From assembly GCF_003073045.1 (NCBI RefSeq), contig NC_037596.1, positions 12,025,950 to 12,089,949 of the forward strand: a DNA stretch of 64,000 nucleotides, written 5' to 3'. This DNA is from Pomacea canaliculata. Its lineage: Eukaryota; Mollusca; Gastropoda; Architaenioglossa; Ampullariidae. The notes under the pieces were generated by a model that was not told where the DNA came from, ran no database searches, and saw nothing but the letters and a program-made list of their open reading frames with translations. The position numbers were made by a program, and so were the translations under genes. Shown here in pieces: positions 25,047 through 37,702 of the stretch. Within the stretch, counting starts at the first letter, position 1; each line of letters starts with the position of its first letter.

Positions 25047-27379
25047 CTGAAAATGATAGAAAAAGTCGACATAAATGCTTAGTTATTTAATATGAAGTAT
25101 ATGATTTTCTTACGTGTATCAAATAACTTCATGTATATGGCACGAAATTAACAGTTATAAATCAGATGGTGATGAGGATGATGGTAAATGGGCTTCGTAT
25201 AGCACTTGAACACAGCTTTAACATCGCTCTATTACGACACTCGCGCAAGTAATTTTTTATATCATTCACGCATTCGAATGGAAGTCAAATATTTGCTAGG
25301 TGTTCATATTTTACAACCCTTCTTAAACTTTCAAAACATTTGTTTAAAAAAAATTGACAATGATCCTTCTCCCTCTCTCTTGTCACACGTGTAACCTGTC
25401 ATGCTGACACGCAACTGTCCCACCAAAATCAGTCTTTTCACCTGCCTTCTACTTCTCTACAATATTTGAGTTATTCTCTATGCGCTAATCATGAACAATA
25501 TGAATGATTAAAATTGTACAACGAAGGAATACTATGAAATCTACGGATGGCATGGAGCAATATCCAGACAAAAATTTGTGGCCTAATTTTCCAGATTTTT
25601 TTTAAAACAATAATCTCATTAAATATAACACCCGTGCTGATTTAGAGGGACCTAAGTACACAAAACAAGAATATGGCTTTCAGCAGGGAGCAAAGAACAG
25701 ACACAAGTTTCTCGGAAAAGGTCGACAAACAGAAGGATAGTTCATCCTCCATATCGTCATTGAACAAGGACATGCCCACATCTCGGTTATGGTTAAATGC
25801 ATTATGTGAAAAACAGACGCCAGTGTTGGATGACTGGCTAATAGATCAAAATGAACTCAATAATAATTCGATGTGTGGAGTATTTCAGCAAACAGAACAG
25901 GCAACGACGATGAATGCCACCGAAAAAATATTAAATGTAGAGGCCAGGCAATAAAGTTTTCACGCAAACAGTGAGAACATTTTCTACAAATATCTATAAA
26001 TTTGATGAAAGAATTTTCTGACACTTTTAGAATTATTTTATTACTTCTTTCTAACAAATTATGTGAAAGGCATACAATTTTCAAAATTCATTGCTTACAG
26101 CTGAAAAGAGGTGCTCCTTTCGACAATAAGAAAGCAATCAAAATGATACACCCATTACTCCTTGATGTGTACATGATGGAGTGTTCTCCCGGTTCTGATC
26201 TCAGTTCACCAGCGGCTACGAAGTTTTCACGGAAACATTATCCTTAAGTCTCACTTCCGCCTTGACACCACAGTTTCTGTTTCCTTGCGAACCCTGTACA
26301 CGGGTGTTCAACTGGACGATCCCGAGACCCGAAGACCTAGGTCATCAGGACCGGGACCCAGAATGCTTTCACATGTAAATGTGGGGTGAAGCAAAGTAAC
26401 TTGTAGAAGTGCATTGAGGGATCGTTGCTAGTACCAAATGTAAGGCACATGCAAAAATCACGATATTAGAAAGGTATTCTACTTACAAACTGTATTTAGT
26501 TTCTTATGTATCATGAGCGTAAATGTTACTATTTACGATGGTTCCTTTTTTACATTCTACTCAGCTTGCTTAAATAGTGGCACTGGCCAATTCGATTATT
26601 GGACAATTTTACCAAATACTTGAATCGATTCGACATAAATTTGGCAGTAGTTTTGAGTATAAGTTACGAAAAAGGGCTGTTTCTGTGCAGCGATGATTGT
26701 TGTTTTATTTTAAGATTAGAGCCTTGTGTTTATCATTCCTCTTCTTTATTGTGTGAGCAAATAAGCTTGAATTCGTAAATTGTTTAATTGACTAACCACT
26801 GAATGATTTGGTGGTGGTGGTGGTTGTTGGTGTTTTATACCGGGAGATACATCATTGTAAAGTTACAGTTAATAGTATTAATGTTATAGTTAATAGTGGT
26901 AACAATTAAACTAAATCGAAGTAAAATAATCTGAAATAATGTTGTAAATTTGCATATTTTTTGTAATTTAATAAAAAATAAATTGTAAATGTAAATATTA
27001 TTCTTAATATAATTAGAATGATTTAAAAAAAATTGTTTTGTATATTTATATTTTTATTTGTGCATTGCATTTACACTGTGCAAGTAAAAGTGTTATCTTG
27101 TTGTATACGTTATGTGCTATTTTTGTGATAGATTAATTGCATATTTCGAAAAAGTAAAATAAACTTGTAAAGAATTCAAACAAAAATTATTTCATGAAAT
27201 GACGCTTTTACATGTTTATTTACGATTGCATTAGTTTATGAATTGAAAATATAAAATTCACATAAAATTATGTCTTTATGTAGCACTTTAGTAGTGTTCT
27301 AAGGTATTTCCTTATTTTTTTGATTGCGTAGTAGACCAGACTGCCATTCTCCACGTCTGCTGCGAATGTAATAACTAAC
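25047..27379. other. Region upstream of gene C, no signal-peptide exon found
   Basis: In A and D the signal exon lies 310-360 bp upstream of Ig1. The matching interval here has no minus-strand ATG followed by a hydrophobic core and a phase-1 donor. The 93-codon plus-strand frame at 25673-25954 is polar and Ser/Asn-rich, without domain or splice support. A GC-richer patch lies at 26270-26380. Confidence 0.4.
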
Positions 27380-27481
27380 CTTGAACTGTCCCTCTAGTGT
27401 CTACAGGACCTACTGTTACATTCAGTGTCGCCTGACCCACTTGGGAAAGTCTAGACAGCGCGGGAGGAGGTGGCATACGCA
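27380..27481 (-). CDS. Candidate orphan symmetrical (1-1) exon
   Basis: The minus strand shows CTCACAG, then 102 nt open in phase 1, then G/GTTAGT. The peptide includes RMPPPPALSRLSQVGQATL then NVTVGPVDTRG. It resembles the end of an Ig-type domain running into a linker and is GC-richer than its flanks. It shares the exon phase of the receptor genes but has no identified neighbours, so it may be an orphan of a decayed gene, an unplaced 5' exon, or chance. CA/CG-rich simple sequence lies beside it (27500-27620). Confidence 0.3.
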
Positions 27482-27839
27482 CTGTGAGGACAATCACACA
27501 TACACGCACACACGGTCATTACGCACGTACATACATGCGACCGCATAAGCATGCATACCTACCTTCACACACGACAGTCGCACGCATACGCACGCACACA
27601 TACACATGCGCACACTTACACTCTCAAACACAATGACAGATTACACGTGGGCAGACAGAAAGACCAGGAAGTCCGGTCTTGGACTCGATGAGTGGGGCGC
27701 AACTGCCGCCACGGGGGCAAGAAATGTCGAGGCTACTAACCAAAAGGGTTGATGGTTTTTGGAACGTGTGACGGGAATGGAATAAGTACTGTAGATTTGG
27801 AATTGTAGAAAGCTTTTGGACTTTGGAATGATAATGAAG

Positions 27840-28140
27840 AGAAGGCAGACTAGCCGCTGAGTGAAGCTCTGAATAAAAATCTAGTTATGCGGCAAATTAT
27901 ATCTTTGTTGTGTCTTGCGCGAGTAGTCCACCAAACGGCCATCATGCGTGCTGGTTACATTTATTTTGACGGAAAAATGCATGATACCATGACCTGGGAT
28001 CAAACTGAGAGCGCGCCTGTTCAGTACCCGATTAGCGCAGCAAACTTCCCATAGTTGACCCAGCTGGCGGGTCATAGAGGGTTCGGATATATAGGTCGGC
28101 GAGGGAGGGAATCGAGTGGACACTTTCCTCACGTAAAGCT
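27840..28140 (-). mobile_element. Possible tRNA-derived SINE
   Basis: On the minus strand TGCTGCGCTAATCGGG and, about 35 nt on, AGTTTGATCCCAGGTC resemble RNA polymerase III A and B boxes in their usual spacing, in a GC-rich island. No target duplication was found, and the block is just upstream of the locus E promoter. Confidence is low. Confidence 0.3.
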
Positions 28141-28279
28141 TGCCCCGAGATAATGGAGGTCTCTAACAGCTCCCCCAATAACTTAAAAAGGTTAAGTGGT
28201 GACCTTTACCTGTACCAGTTTTGCTCTCCTGCTCTAAAAATGCTATGCGTAATTTTATAAATACCCGATAGATCGATTC

Positions 28280-28288
28280 TATAAATAG
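28280..28288 (+). promoter_or_regulatory. TATA box of locus E
   Basis: A canonical TATAAATAG lies 50 bp before the proposed start codon at 28330, with an initiator-like 'gagtacagtgg' about 30 bp downstream. It is the clearest core promoter in the window. Confidence 0.55.
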
Positions 28289-31200
28289 AAGGAAGCTTAA
28301 GCCCGTTTGCTGAGTACAGTGGTGACATCATGGATTCAGGTATGTGTCTTATAATGCTGCCCCTATTTTTTATTGATATTTGTGACAATGTTTAAAATAA
28401 AGAAGTTGAACTTGTTCAGCTTGACAATTGACATCCTAATTCATGTAATTATTATGAGTAAAAGCCAAAATTAACCTTTAATTTCAAGTCTTTGTCAAAA
28501 ACCCTGATTAGATATTTGCTGACTTCAAACGTAGGAAGGTACATGTATAGACCATTACCAATCTCGGCCAAAAAAACTTACACTGCATCAAGTTACTGAG
28601 AACTGATACCACAAACAAAAGCATTAAAACTGAAAAGATATGTTTACGTTATCAATGGTGCAGCCATATCGAAAGTTACTAAGTCGTATTTTGTGGTTCT
28701 CTAGTATAAAAAACAAAACAAAGGGAGATAACGCAGTATCCATGCCAGTCAATTAGACACTACTGATGTATAAAACCTCACTACCTGGTTGCAAAGTGAT
28801 GAGAAGCGTTAAGTGTAATACTTTATCCTTAAAATGCACTAATAATTCTACACCTGACAGATACTAACAGGTCCAGCAAGCTGGACGGAGAATGAGACGA
28901 CGTGCAGAAATGAAAACAAAAGAACTTCCTGGTGAGCACACTATTCTTGAGAACTTGTTTTCATTTTGCATTGATATGTGTTGGAGTCATTTTCCCTGAA
29001 TTGAAGTGTTATTTCTCTCTAATTACAAAAAATGTTGTCTTTTTCAGATGTCACAAAGACGCTAAATCTTCTTGAATATTGATGTAATTATTTTCAAAGA
29101 CGAACAGAAAAAGGAATCGCAGCCGAACTAAAAGGATAAAACTTGAAAGTATGAAAATTATACAACAATAATACCAAAATAATACAAATTTTAATGTCAA
29201 AACCATTTTTAGACCATGTAAAGAAACAGTTTTAAGTGCCTAATGAGTCACCAACTTTTAAATGTATGTCGATTATGCTTTTAAATTAATTTTTTAGCGT
29301 TTTTCTATCTACTTTCTACATACTACCTACCGACAGAAGCCTGCTATGTCCTAAACTGTCATTTATTAACAGATTTGTCATTCTCATAAAAGCAGCCCTC
29401 ATAATATTAATTTTGTGTAAATTTGTATCTTTTTTCAGACCATCGAAATGACTTGTGAAATTAAGAGTAAGCATCATCCGGTTCAGATAAAGTGCTCATT
29501 TCCAGAGGTTAATGAAACTAAGAGAGATTTTTCTGTCTACTTTCATTCATCCGATGGAAGTCAGGGTTAAGTCATCGAAAACGAGTGACATCTTTCTTTC
29601 TCCCTAACTTTCTTACTGATTCTGTGAGACGGTGTTGTTGTTGTTTTTTGTATATATATATATTATGTTTCCGTTTGTTTTGCTTCTGTGCCTTTTTAAT
29701 CACCCTCTTATTTATCCGTCTTAAGAAAGTAATAATATGTAGCTTCTGAACGTTAATATCATTTCTTCTATTTCTATTTTAAAATGCTTCAAAATAAAAA
29801 AGACAAAGCTAACAGGTTGCCATAATTAATCCTGTAAACATATAACTGAAAAGTCTCAAGGTGACAGATTTGTTCTAAGGATACAGTTCTCCAAATTTAT
29901 TTTTACGTTATTAACAAGTTAGATATTTAAAATCTATAATTCATTAACGGTAAATATTGTAGATTCGTATGTCTTCTGCAGATGCAGTAGCCAACTGTAT
30001 TTTCAATGGAATAAACACATGCTTGACAGAAGAGGGCTTCGACGCCAAACTGAAGGTTTTAACGCGGCCATTGTAACAGTTCCTGACTCATTTGCAGCAA
30101 AGACCGGAATATTTGTTTGTCAGAGAGGAGATCTACCTTTTTTCGAAAATTGTCAGTTCCCTCTTGAAGGTAAGGTGCCTTTTTTGAAGAACATGCTTCT
30201 TAAAACGTCCTCTTTAAAGACACCTCCATTACACCACTGAAAGACATAGCTGTTGAACATCTATGAAGCTTGTTTCTAAATAGGTAAACACGTCAGAGAC
30301 TTTCATGATTTTGCTGCACAAGATCTTATTATTTGACAACTGATTTATGTAAGAAAAATCATACGTGGATTCTGACTACTAAACCCCGAAGTCAATGCAA
30401 TGTTTTTTGAGAACATTTAAATGGGACGCTACCCAATCAAAAAGCTTACTTTTGTGACGTAGACAGGGACATTTAAAACTGACCTAAAAAATTTTCGTAC
30501 ATGATGACTTTGTTCTCTGTAAATAAATCGCATTAGATACAAGACTACAAGGCCTTTATTACTTAAAACAAAAGACAGAACTGCTTTTGCAATTTAGCTC
30601 AAAGTTATAATAATACACATTTTACAGCTTTTATTTAATATCTAACTCTGCGTATTGCTTTTATTTATTTTCAGGCAACAGTCTTATCTCTGAAACTGGT
30701 TATGGAACGACAACAAATGGTAGCTAAAAATTAAATGCTTATTTATTTGTTCACTGAATAGTTCAGTATCTTGATACAGATACGCTTTGATCGCGATATT
30801 AGGCTCTTCTCTAAATTATTATTTAAATACAAATTTTGAACATAGTTATCTAGATTCAAAATTTATAAATATTTGTTAAATCCTTTGAAAAAGTAATTAT
30901 TAATCCTAAGCTTTTGATAAAGTTCTTCCAAAGCGTTAACAACTGTCCCATAAAGATACACGACACGTGTGTGTTCTGTAATTCTGTAGCCAACTCTTTG
31001 CTCCGAAAAAACACAAAATTTGTAGTTTATACTGATTCTGTAATGGTGATGCTTTTGTGATTTCTTTTTATTAAAGTAATCTAGACACAATATTAATAAA
31101 AGGACCCAGAATAAGTACGGAACAGGATCCACAGACACATGTGGATATAACCTCCTCTTACAAACATTCAAAAGATTTAATAATGTTATGATTAAGTAAG

Positions 31201-31439
31201 TAAAATGCCAGAACATATTCACAGACTGTCCATTGAGTGTGTAAAGTTTTTAAATATGAGAAAATGTTTACCAGCCCATAGCTCCTAGAAAAGACACAAC
31301 AAGTTGAACGGATAAATATAAATTCATTCCACTTCTCTAAATAGCTGGCAACAGAAGAAGGCCATTTTATGATAAACTTAAAAATTGTGTTTAGTATACT
31401 ATTTTCCTTACTTGAAATGTTGAATGCCTCACTAATTCA

Positions 31440-31830
31440 CACTCTGACTGCCACTTGCTGATTGCCAGGGATCATGTGGATCCTTGGTCGTGCAAACCTC
31501 CCTAGGAGTAAACGCTGACAAGGCTGACCACTTAGGTCTGTCTTGAGCGGTGTTGAGCAGGTTTTGTATGGTAAGACCAGTCCACTCCTTCACGTTTCCT
31601 ATTCAGTTTTATCTCTGTCCTCTTTGACTTGTGTATTCAGTGTTCTGTATGACGACATGGCCAAAGAGAAAAGTGAAGAAAATTCCCAACAGTGGAGTCT
31701 TCGGTTGAAAATAAGCGTCTGACACTCATCTGTCTGATGTGTGTCACTGTAGGACAACACAAGCAGATTAAAGAGATCGACCCTGGTGGTATTTTCAGTA
31801 GATATATATGTAAGGGTAACACTGGTCGCA
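31440..31830 (-). mobile_element. LINE 3' fragment (end of reverse-transcriptase ORF) in an intron of E
   Basis: The minus strand encodes EWTGLTIQNLLNTAQDRPKW, which matches the conserved C-terminal 'WTG...AQDRxxWR' end of many LINE pol proteins. Upstream (higher coordinates) frames are broken. It is 5'-truncated and decayed. The clade cannot be fixed from this piece. Confidence 0.55.
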
Positions 31831-34507
31831 CACGGTGTGGCGTATTGTAATCATATGTGAGCTTGGACTGGCAGCCAGCAAAGCATTCTGAGAATCAGTG
31901 TAACATGGTCCGATATTTTGCTTTTGGAAGACAGCACAACATTTGGATCCCTTTGTGTGCAGTAAGCAATTAAGATAGATCGTTATATTGAGCATTTCAG
32001 TAGTGCAGCTGTGACAGCACATATTGAGTAGTTTGGTGGGACAGGAATATTAGGATCTGGCTGATCTTGTGAAGTTCAAGGACTATCAAAACAGATTGCA
32101 TTGATGTGAGACTCAAGGGATAATGATTTGTCACATTCGTCCTGACTGCTTGAGGGAGAGAGAGAGGAAGGACATCTGAATAGATAAAACTGCGTGTGGA
32201 CTTTTTCTATGGTGTTTTACACAGTCCCATTTAATGTGAAAGATCAGCCCTTTTTTTTATTAAGGACTTTCCAAAATAAAACAAAAACGAATGGGTCACT
32301 TGAATTCAGTTTTCTGAGAGCGAAAACGCTTCCTTTACACCTTATTTTCCTTTCAAAAATCTACATGAAGACAATTACACGCCTAATGTTACAACAAAAA
32401 CCGTGTACGATGGGTCATATTAATTATAAAAAAGGCAGCTTTGTTACACCATGAAAAAGCTATTCATTTTTAAAGTGTAATTTGCTTTAAAACTTCATAC
32501 TATCCCACATACCCGTTGACTGTCTTTGTTCCAATAGAAAGCAAAATACATAAAGGCGTGGCTATGAAGAATGTCAACAAAGTCTTCCCATTGTTCTTTG
32601 TTCTACATCTTTGTGACCATTTTTTAATTTTGTTAAGTGGAAAGAGTTTGCATTTGGTTGAGATATTGTGCTATATAAATTCTCATTACTGTTCTTGTTT
32701 TGATAGAGACCAACTACCAAAGTTTCAAATCTGACCCACCTCTTGTATGAATAGCTCACGTAGCAGAGCACTCGTTCCTAATTCGTATACTTACTTTTAT
32801 AAAACAGAGTTTTTTGAACCATTCTTATTTTCAACATAAACATGTGTTTTTTGTTTTCAGTAATTCCTGGTTTTGTAACGACCAAACACTCTGGAAATGA
32901 AGGCAAGTAAATCAAGTAAATTTAACAGCTGAAAAAGTACTTGATTTTGTGATTTTATTTTTGTGAAATTGCATTAAATTGAATTCCTTTTAGAAATAGA
33001 AACTAGACTTGATTACGAGGAGTTAATAATGATGAAAGCGTTAAATAACAATTCATGGATTTTAATAAGTGTAATATGTATGATAAGTCATATCCCTTCG
33101 CTAATGCTCTTTGATGTCTAAGTGTAAATAATGTGTGATACCAAATGAATTTTAAAGGAAATGACTGAAAGAAAGCTTAAATAGAATATACAATTTTAAG
33201 CAATATCTTATGTTTTGTTAAAATTAGATTTTTGATCAAAGGAAACATTTTGCGGCACAAATGAAAAATCAGATATGTGCTCTATTTGTGGTAAACTGTC
33301 CAAGGACGAACAAATGTGACAAAAGTTGTGATTCTGCTCTCTCACTTTTTCCAATCAGCTAAATGAAAGGACGTCTATTTAGATATTAGTTATATTTAAG
33401 AGAATATTTTCCTTCATAAAAAGTTTTTTGATTGCTTATCTTTTTCCTTGCATGTCTTTTTAATTGCAATATTCTGTCAGTAAGCTCTATTTCACAATGT
33501 TATGTATTTAAAAATATTTTGTTCAAGCAGATGATAATCAGTTGATTATTATCTGTGCTGCCGTTTCTGCCATCGTTGGGGTGATTCTTCTGCTCTTGTG
33601 CATCACCTTTATATGGTTCAAGAGATTCAGGACTAAAAAACGTAAACATCTTTTCTTTGTCTCATTTGCTTAAGCATTTTAAACACAGCATTGATGAGTA
33701 CAGCACAATAAAACAACCAAAACCAAACTGCAAATCTACCAAGTTAAGACAACTGACAAAGTGAAAAAAATCATGAAGCTAAATTAGTCGATTTTTTGTT
33801 GTTGAAAATAGCAATTAGATGAGGATTAAATGTGACATATTACAAATTTCGACTCTTGTAAACACAAAGGTATTTTTCTATGTGTTTGTTTTAGATCATG
33901 AACATTCCTACACGAGAAGAATGTAAGTTAAATGTTTGTGATTTAACTTACTGATTTGTGATTTAGGTTACTTATTTAGAGTTACTAAGACACATTCACA
34001 TGACGTTTTACTGCCATTATACTCTAACACACTCTCAGACACACAGCCATTGAAAAGTCACTTGTCAATGAAAAAAGACTTTAATTCAGTTTTAAAACGT
34101 TTCTGTTCTCTCTGTTTCTCACTTTTATGGTACTGATGCAAACTCTTTAGCTACACCTTTGGGGAATGTTTGGCTCTTCTGTCTAAAGGGACTATATGCC
34201 TACAGCTGTCATGGTAGTACCTCATTATCATTTAACGAAAAGAAATGGAAAATATAGCTTTGTTCCTCTGCATTATGAGGTAATACAGAAACACAAGATA
34301 TTTTAATGGTTTTCTCGTTAAAAGTCCACAATCTTCTGAAAACTATTCATTTCAGTTGCTGGACAGAGGAAATCCAGCCTTGTAAAGTTGATCAAGACTG
34401 CAAAATATCTTTTCTTGGGAACGAGAACAAAAGGAACGAACTGGACCAGGATGAGCTCAACTCTAAACTGACTGGAATTCTCGACAGCAGCCCGGCAACA
34501 AAAGCCA

Positions 34508-34521
34508 GGTCCTAAGGTAAG
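34508..34521 (+). promoter_or_regulatory. Two alternative 5' splice sites in the tail of locus E
   Basis: If the exon runs to the strong donor at 34517 (G/GTAAGTGC), a TAA at 34513 ends the protein as ...PATKARS. If the upstream AG/GTCCTA at 34509 is used, phase 2 joins in frame to the exon at 34930 and adds NGFNITEKQ...KEYPHLDV. Choice between the sites would add or remove a tyrosine motif. This is inferred from frame and splice signals only. Confidence 0.4.
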
Positions 34522-35064
34522 TGCACAGTGCTGTAAAAGAAATCGGAAATGTATTTTTGAGAATGTATACATAAAAATAACTTACATGCACTGAAAATGT
34601 TCTCTTTGGTTTTAGAAAAGCCATGGCATATTTTTCTGGTTTTAAATTTTATTTATTTATATAAATTACAAAGATCAATCAATGATTTTGTTCGATAACT
34701 ATTTACCATAGTTCAGTGAGCTTCACAATTACTCGTTGATAGAAGGGCCTATGTTTATCGATGAAAAACTAAAGTAGACATAGAGTGCAACTCTTAGATT
34801 AATGTTTAATTTTCACACCTTTATCTATGTTTTCTGTTTGCCCTTTTTGGTTTTCTTTTTCTTGGAACTGAGCGTAAATAGGAGTGAACGTTTGAAGATC
34901 TGTGTTTTACCTGTATCTTCCATTTACAGAAATGGATTTAACATCACTGAAAAACAAGAAATCGCCGACAAAGAATACCCACATCTTGATGTGAAAAATA
35001 GCCATCTAGTGCGGGTTCGACATAAATCTCAAACTACTCTCATTCCGCATTAAACAAAAGACTC

Positions 35065-35070
35065 ATTAAA
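35065..35070 (+). promoter_or_regulatory. Possible poly(A) signal (ATTAAA) of locus E
   Basis: ATTAAA lies just after the stop at 35051-35053 and is followed by a CAA repeat. The position suits a short 3' UTR but the signal is weak alone. Confidence 0.3.
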
Positions 35071-35338
35071 ACAACAACAACAACAACAAAGTAATGACCC
35101 AAACCCGTTTTCTCCCCTCTACTGTTTTGTAGCTGGAGTGTATGTAAATATTCTCAAGATTTTTTAATATTTTCTCAGTAATATTAGGTACCGGCTCACA
35201 ACAATAGATTTTTAAAAGATTATTTTTGCTATGTTCACATCAAAGTAAACGAAAACATAAGGAAACAATTTTAAACCAGAATTTAGTTTTGGAGATAGTG
35301 CTATATGGGGTTTGTGATTTGTGTAACAGTTTTAGCAC

Positions 35339-36700
35339 AATAATTTGGTGATGTTTGAAGCTCTTATATGTATTATCTACAAATCTTAGAAGTCCTCTAA
35401 TACTTTGTCTGAGAAGTTACCAACACTGACTTTTTACTCGACTGATTTAAAAATTAATTTGCGAAAGCTTGTGAACTCGAGCACGAATACCGACCCAACC
35501 ATCAAAAAAGGTTACACGGCACACGTAAAATGTCTGCGAAGGCTGCCATTTTGTATGCCGGGTACCATTTATCCTCTCTAAATACACATGATTTTTTCAG
35601 TTGCACAAAACAAAAACAAATTGTAGCTGCATTTGAAATTAGAAGTAATATTCCACGCTATTCAGAAGAAATACTATTTCACGCTAACCGATGTAACCAC
35701 GTGGTTCAAGCTACTTCGTTTCCAAGTTGAATTTTTTATGTCGTCTTTTATTGTGCTTTAATTTCGTTGATAACTGCATAGACTTTCCAGTAATCTTCGG
35801 TGATTTAATTCAATGCGTATACATCAGTATCCATTTCGAAGTCCTGGTGAACTCGAGTACAAATACCGACCCAACCATCAACATGCGTTACACGGCACAT
35901 GGAAAATGGCCTCCGCGAGGCTGCCTATTTCTTTGAGCCGGGTAGCGTTTATCCTCTCAAAATACTCATGATTCTTAAAGTCACATGTTTAAAGCTCTTG
36001 TCTATGTATTATCTGAAAATCTTATAGAAGTCCCCAAGTACTTTGTATGAGAAGTTACCAACACTGGCTTTTTACTCAGCTGACTTAAAAATTAATTTGC
36101 GAAAGCTTGTGAACTCGAACACAAATACCACCTCAACCATCAACATGCAGTACAAGGCACACACGGAAAATGTCAGTTGAGAGGCTGCATTTCTTGTATG
36201 CCGGGTACTATTTCTCCTTTCTAAATACAAATTCTTTCAGTTACACAAAACAGACAAATTGTGACTGCATGCGCCAATTATTTTAAGGATAGGTCCCTTT
36301 ACCTTGTAATAGCTAGCTATTTGAAACTAGAAGTAATATTCCACGCTCTTCAGACGAAATTACTATTCCACGCTAACCGATGTAGCCCCATGGTATCGTG
36401 CACGTGCTTCAAGCTACTTAGTTTCAAAGTTAACGGATTTTTGCGTCGTCTTTTACTGTGCTTTAACTTCGTTAAAAATTACATAGACTTTTCCTCCAAT
36501 CTTTACTTATTTTATTCGATATGTATACATCAGTATCCATTGCAAACATTTTTGAACGCGAGCACAAACACCGACCCAACCATCAACATGCGCTACACGG
36601 GGCACAGAAAATAGCTGCTGAGAGGTTGCTCATTTTCCTGCTGGGTACCATTCATCCTCACAAAATACAAATAATTGTTTCAGTCACACAAAACAAATGC
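35339..36700 (+). repeat. Tandem duplication (about 638-bp period) of repeat R1
   Basis: 'gagaagttaccaacactg' at 35412 recurs at 36050, and 'ttaatttgcgaaagcttgtg' at 35455 recurs at 36093. Within each unit the R1 core ('caaataccgacccaaccatcaacatgcg') occurs twice, so four cores lie at about 35475, 35855, 36115 and 36560. Each is followed by 'acacggcacac...gaaaatg..' and a 'gccgggtaccatttatcctctc' block. Open frames here are by-products of the repeat. Element class is unknown. Confidence 0.8.
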
Positions 36701-36739
36701 ATATTCTGCTCAACTAGGAAAAGTTGCTTTGCATAGGGA

Positions 36740-36870
36740 TTTAAATGTAATTGTTGTGTTCCTGATAAACCATAAAACACTTCGATTTGAAAACGAGCGA
36801 TTTTTTCGTGCGATCGCCGCTGTCCACCAGCGGGAAGGCGTGTGAGCCGGTACCTACTAATATTATTATT
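36740..36870 (+). repeat. R1 3' module
   Basis: 'gtgttcctgat..ttgaaaacgagcgatttttt.gtgcgatcg' and 'gcgggaaggcgtgtgagccggtacc' match the end of the gene B intron copy (12520-12625). This shows that the tandem array ends with the same terminal module as a single element. Confidence 0.6.
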
Positions 36871-37082
36871 ACTTGCACTGTTATTATTATTAGCATAAAT
36901 ACTGTGTATTTTTGTATAACTCTGTTACTTTCTTCTATGCTATTCAAACTCGATATATATATCTGTGTGGACATTTTATGACTTAACATGTCCTTTGATT
37001 GCTAGTAGTTGAAGCCTCTTTGCTATCATATGCGCTTTTTGGTGATTTTGTTGGTTTGGTGGTTGGTTGGATGGTGCTGCTT

Positions 37083-37702
37083 TTTTGACTTACGTGAAGA
37101 AATTTTGAAACCCATGATTGAGTCCAATAAGATGGTTGCTAAGGACAGTGCTGCTGTTAAGAAGGATACATTTCATAGAACTAAAGAAAGAGATCACAGG
37201 AAAACAGCGTGGTCTGCGTGTGGCTGATTTTGCCAAGTTGTACGACCGTTTGTCATTAACAAACTGCGAAGAGAGAGAAATTTACATGCTTAATGTGGCC
37301 ATAGGAGTTATCATGAGTACCAAGCAATTTCCACAACTCCTAGAAGATTTTGCGAAGCTGCTGGTGTGGATCAAGGAGAAGCAGTTAAAAAGCGATTCTG
37401 TCTGAAGGTATTACACGCGCAAAAGCAAAGGCACTGTATGTGGACCTTGTCAGGAAGGCACCAGGCATAACGTCTGAAGATGAGAAGGCATTCAAGGCAA
37501 GTCGGAGAAGAATCTAGAAATTTAAAGACAATAGGCATACACAGGATAGTGCGACATGAGAAAGCTACAGATGCTGCAGAAAAAATTGTGCCGGAATTCC
37601 AAGAACTCATTATTAGTGAGAAGACCTACATCATGGCAGAGGAGAAATATTTGCCTGGCCACAAGCCAATGAAGTATAGGCTCACGCGAGTCCATTTTTA
37701 GA
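37083..37702 (+). mobile_element. Tigger-like (pogo, Tc1/mariner superfamily) transposase fragment, decayed
   Basis: In shifting frames the plus strand encodes VADFAKLYDRLS, LLVWIKEKQL, ALYVDLVRKAPGITSEDE, FKASRR, GIHRIVRHEKATDAAEKIV, VPEFQELI and TYIMAEEKYLPGHKPMKYRL. These match, in order, the helix-turn-helix, CENP-B-like region and start of the catalytic domain of Tigger/jerky-type transposases (the 'LPGHKPMKDRLTL' block is especially typical). The frame changes at least twice and the piece stops before the full DDE domain. No ends were identified. Similarity is from memory. Confidence 0.7.

Larger units (their letters stand above)
28330..35053 (+). pseudogene. Locus E: second-family Ig-like TM receptor, probably disrupted
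   Basis: Exons: 28330-28381 (signal-like MDSGMCLIMLPLFFIDI), 28871-28931 (CPASWTENETTC), about 29048-29150, 29439-29565, 29982-30169, 30675-30719, 32861-32902, 33531-33641 (TM), 33895-33922, 34356-34508, 34930-35053. The Ig-like part shows MTCEIKSK, IKCSFP, FSVYFHSSDG, NCIFNGINTC and IFVCQRGDL. This differs from genes A-D but recalls a gastropod receptor family. The TM is VSAIVGVILLLLCITFIW then FKRFR. Breaks: exon 2 to 3 gives an immediate stop, exon 3 changes frame, and exon 29982-30169 is 188 nt where its phases need 187 or 190. Exons from 30675 on are open and phase-compatible. The tail contains EYPHLDV. The 32902 donor is GC (GCAAGT). It may be a pseudogene with an intact 3' half, or carry assembly errors. 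Confidence 0.6.
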
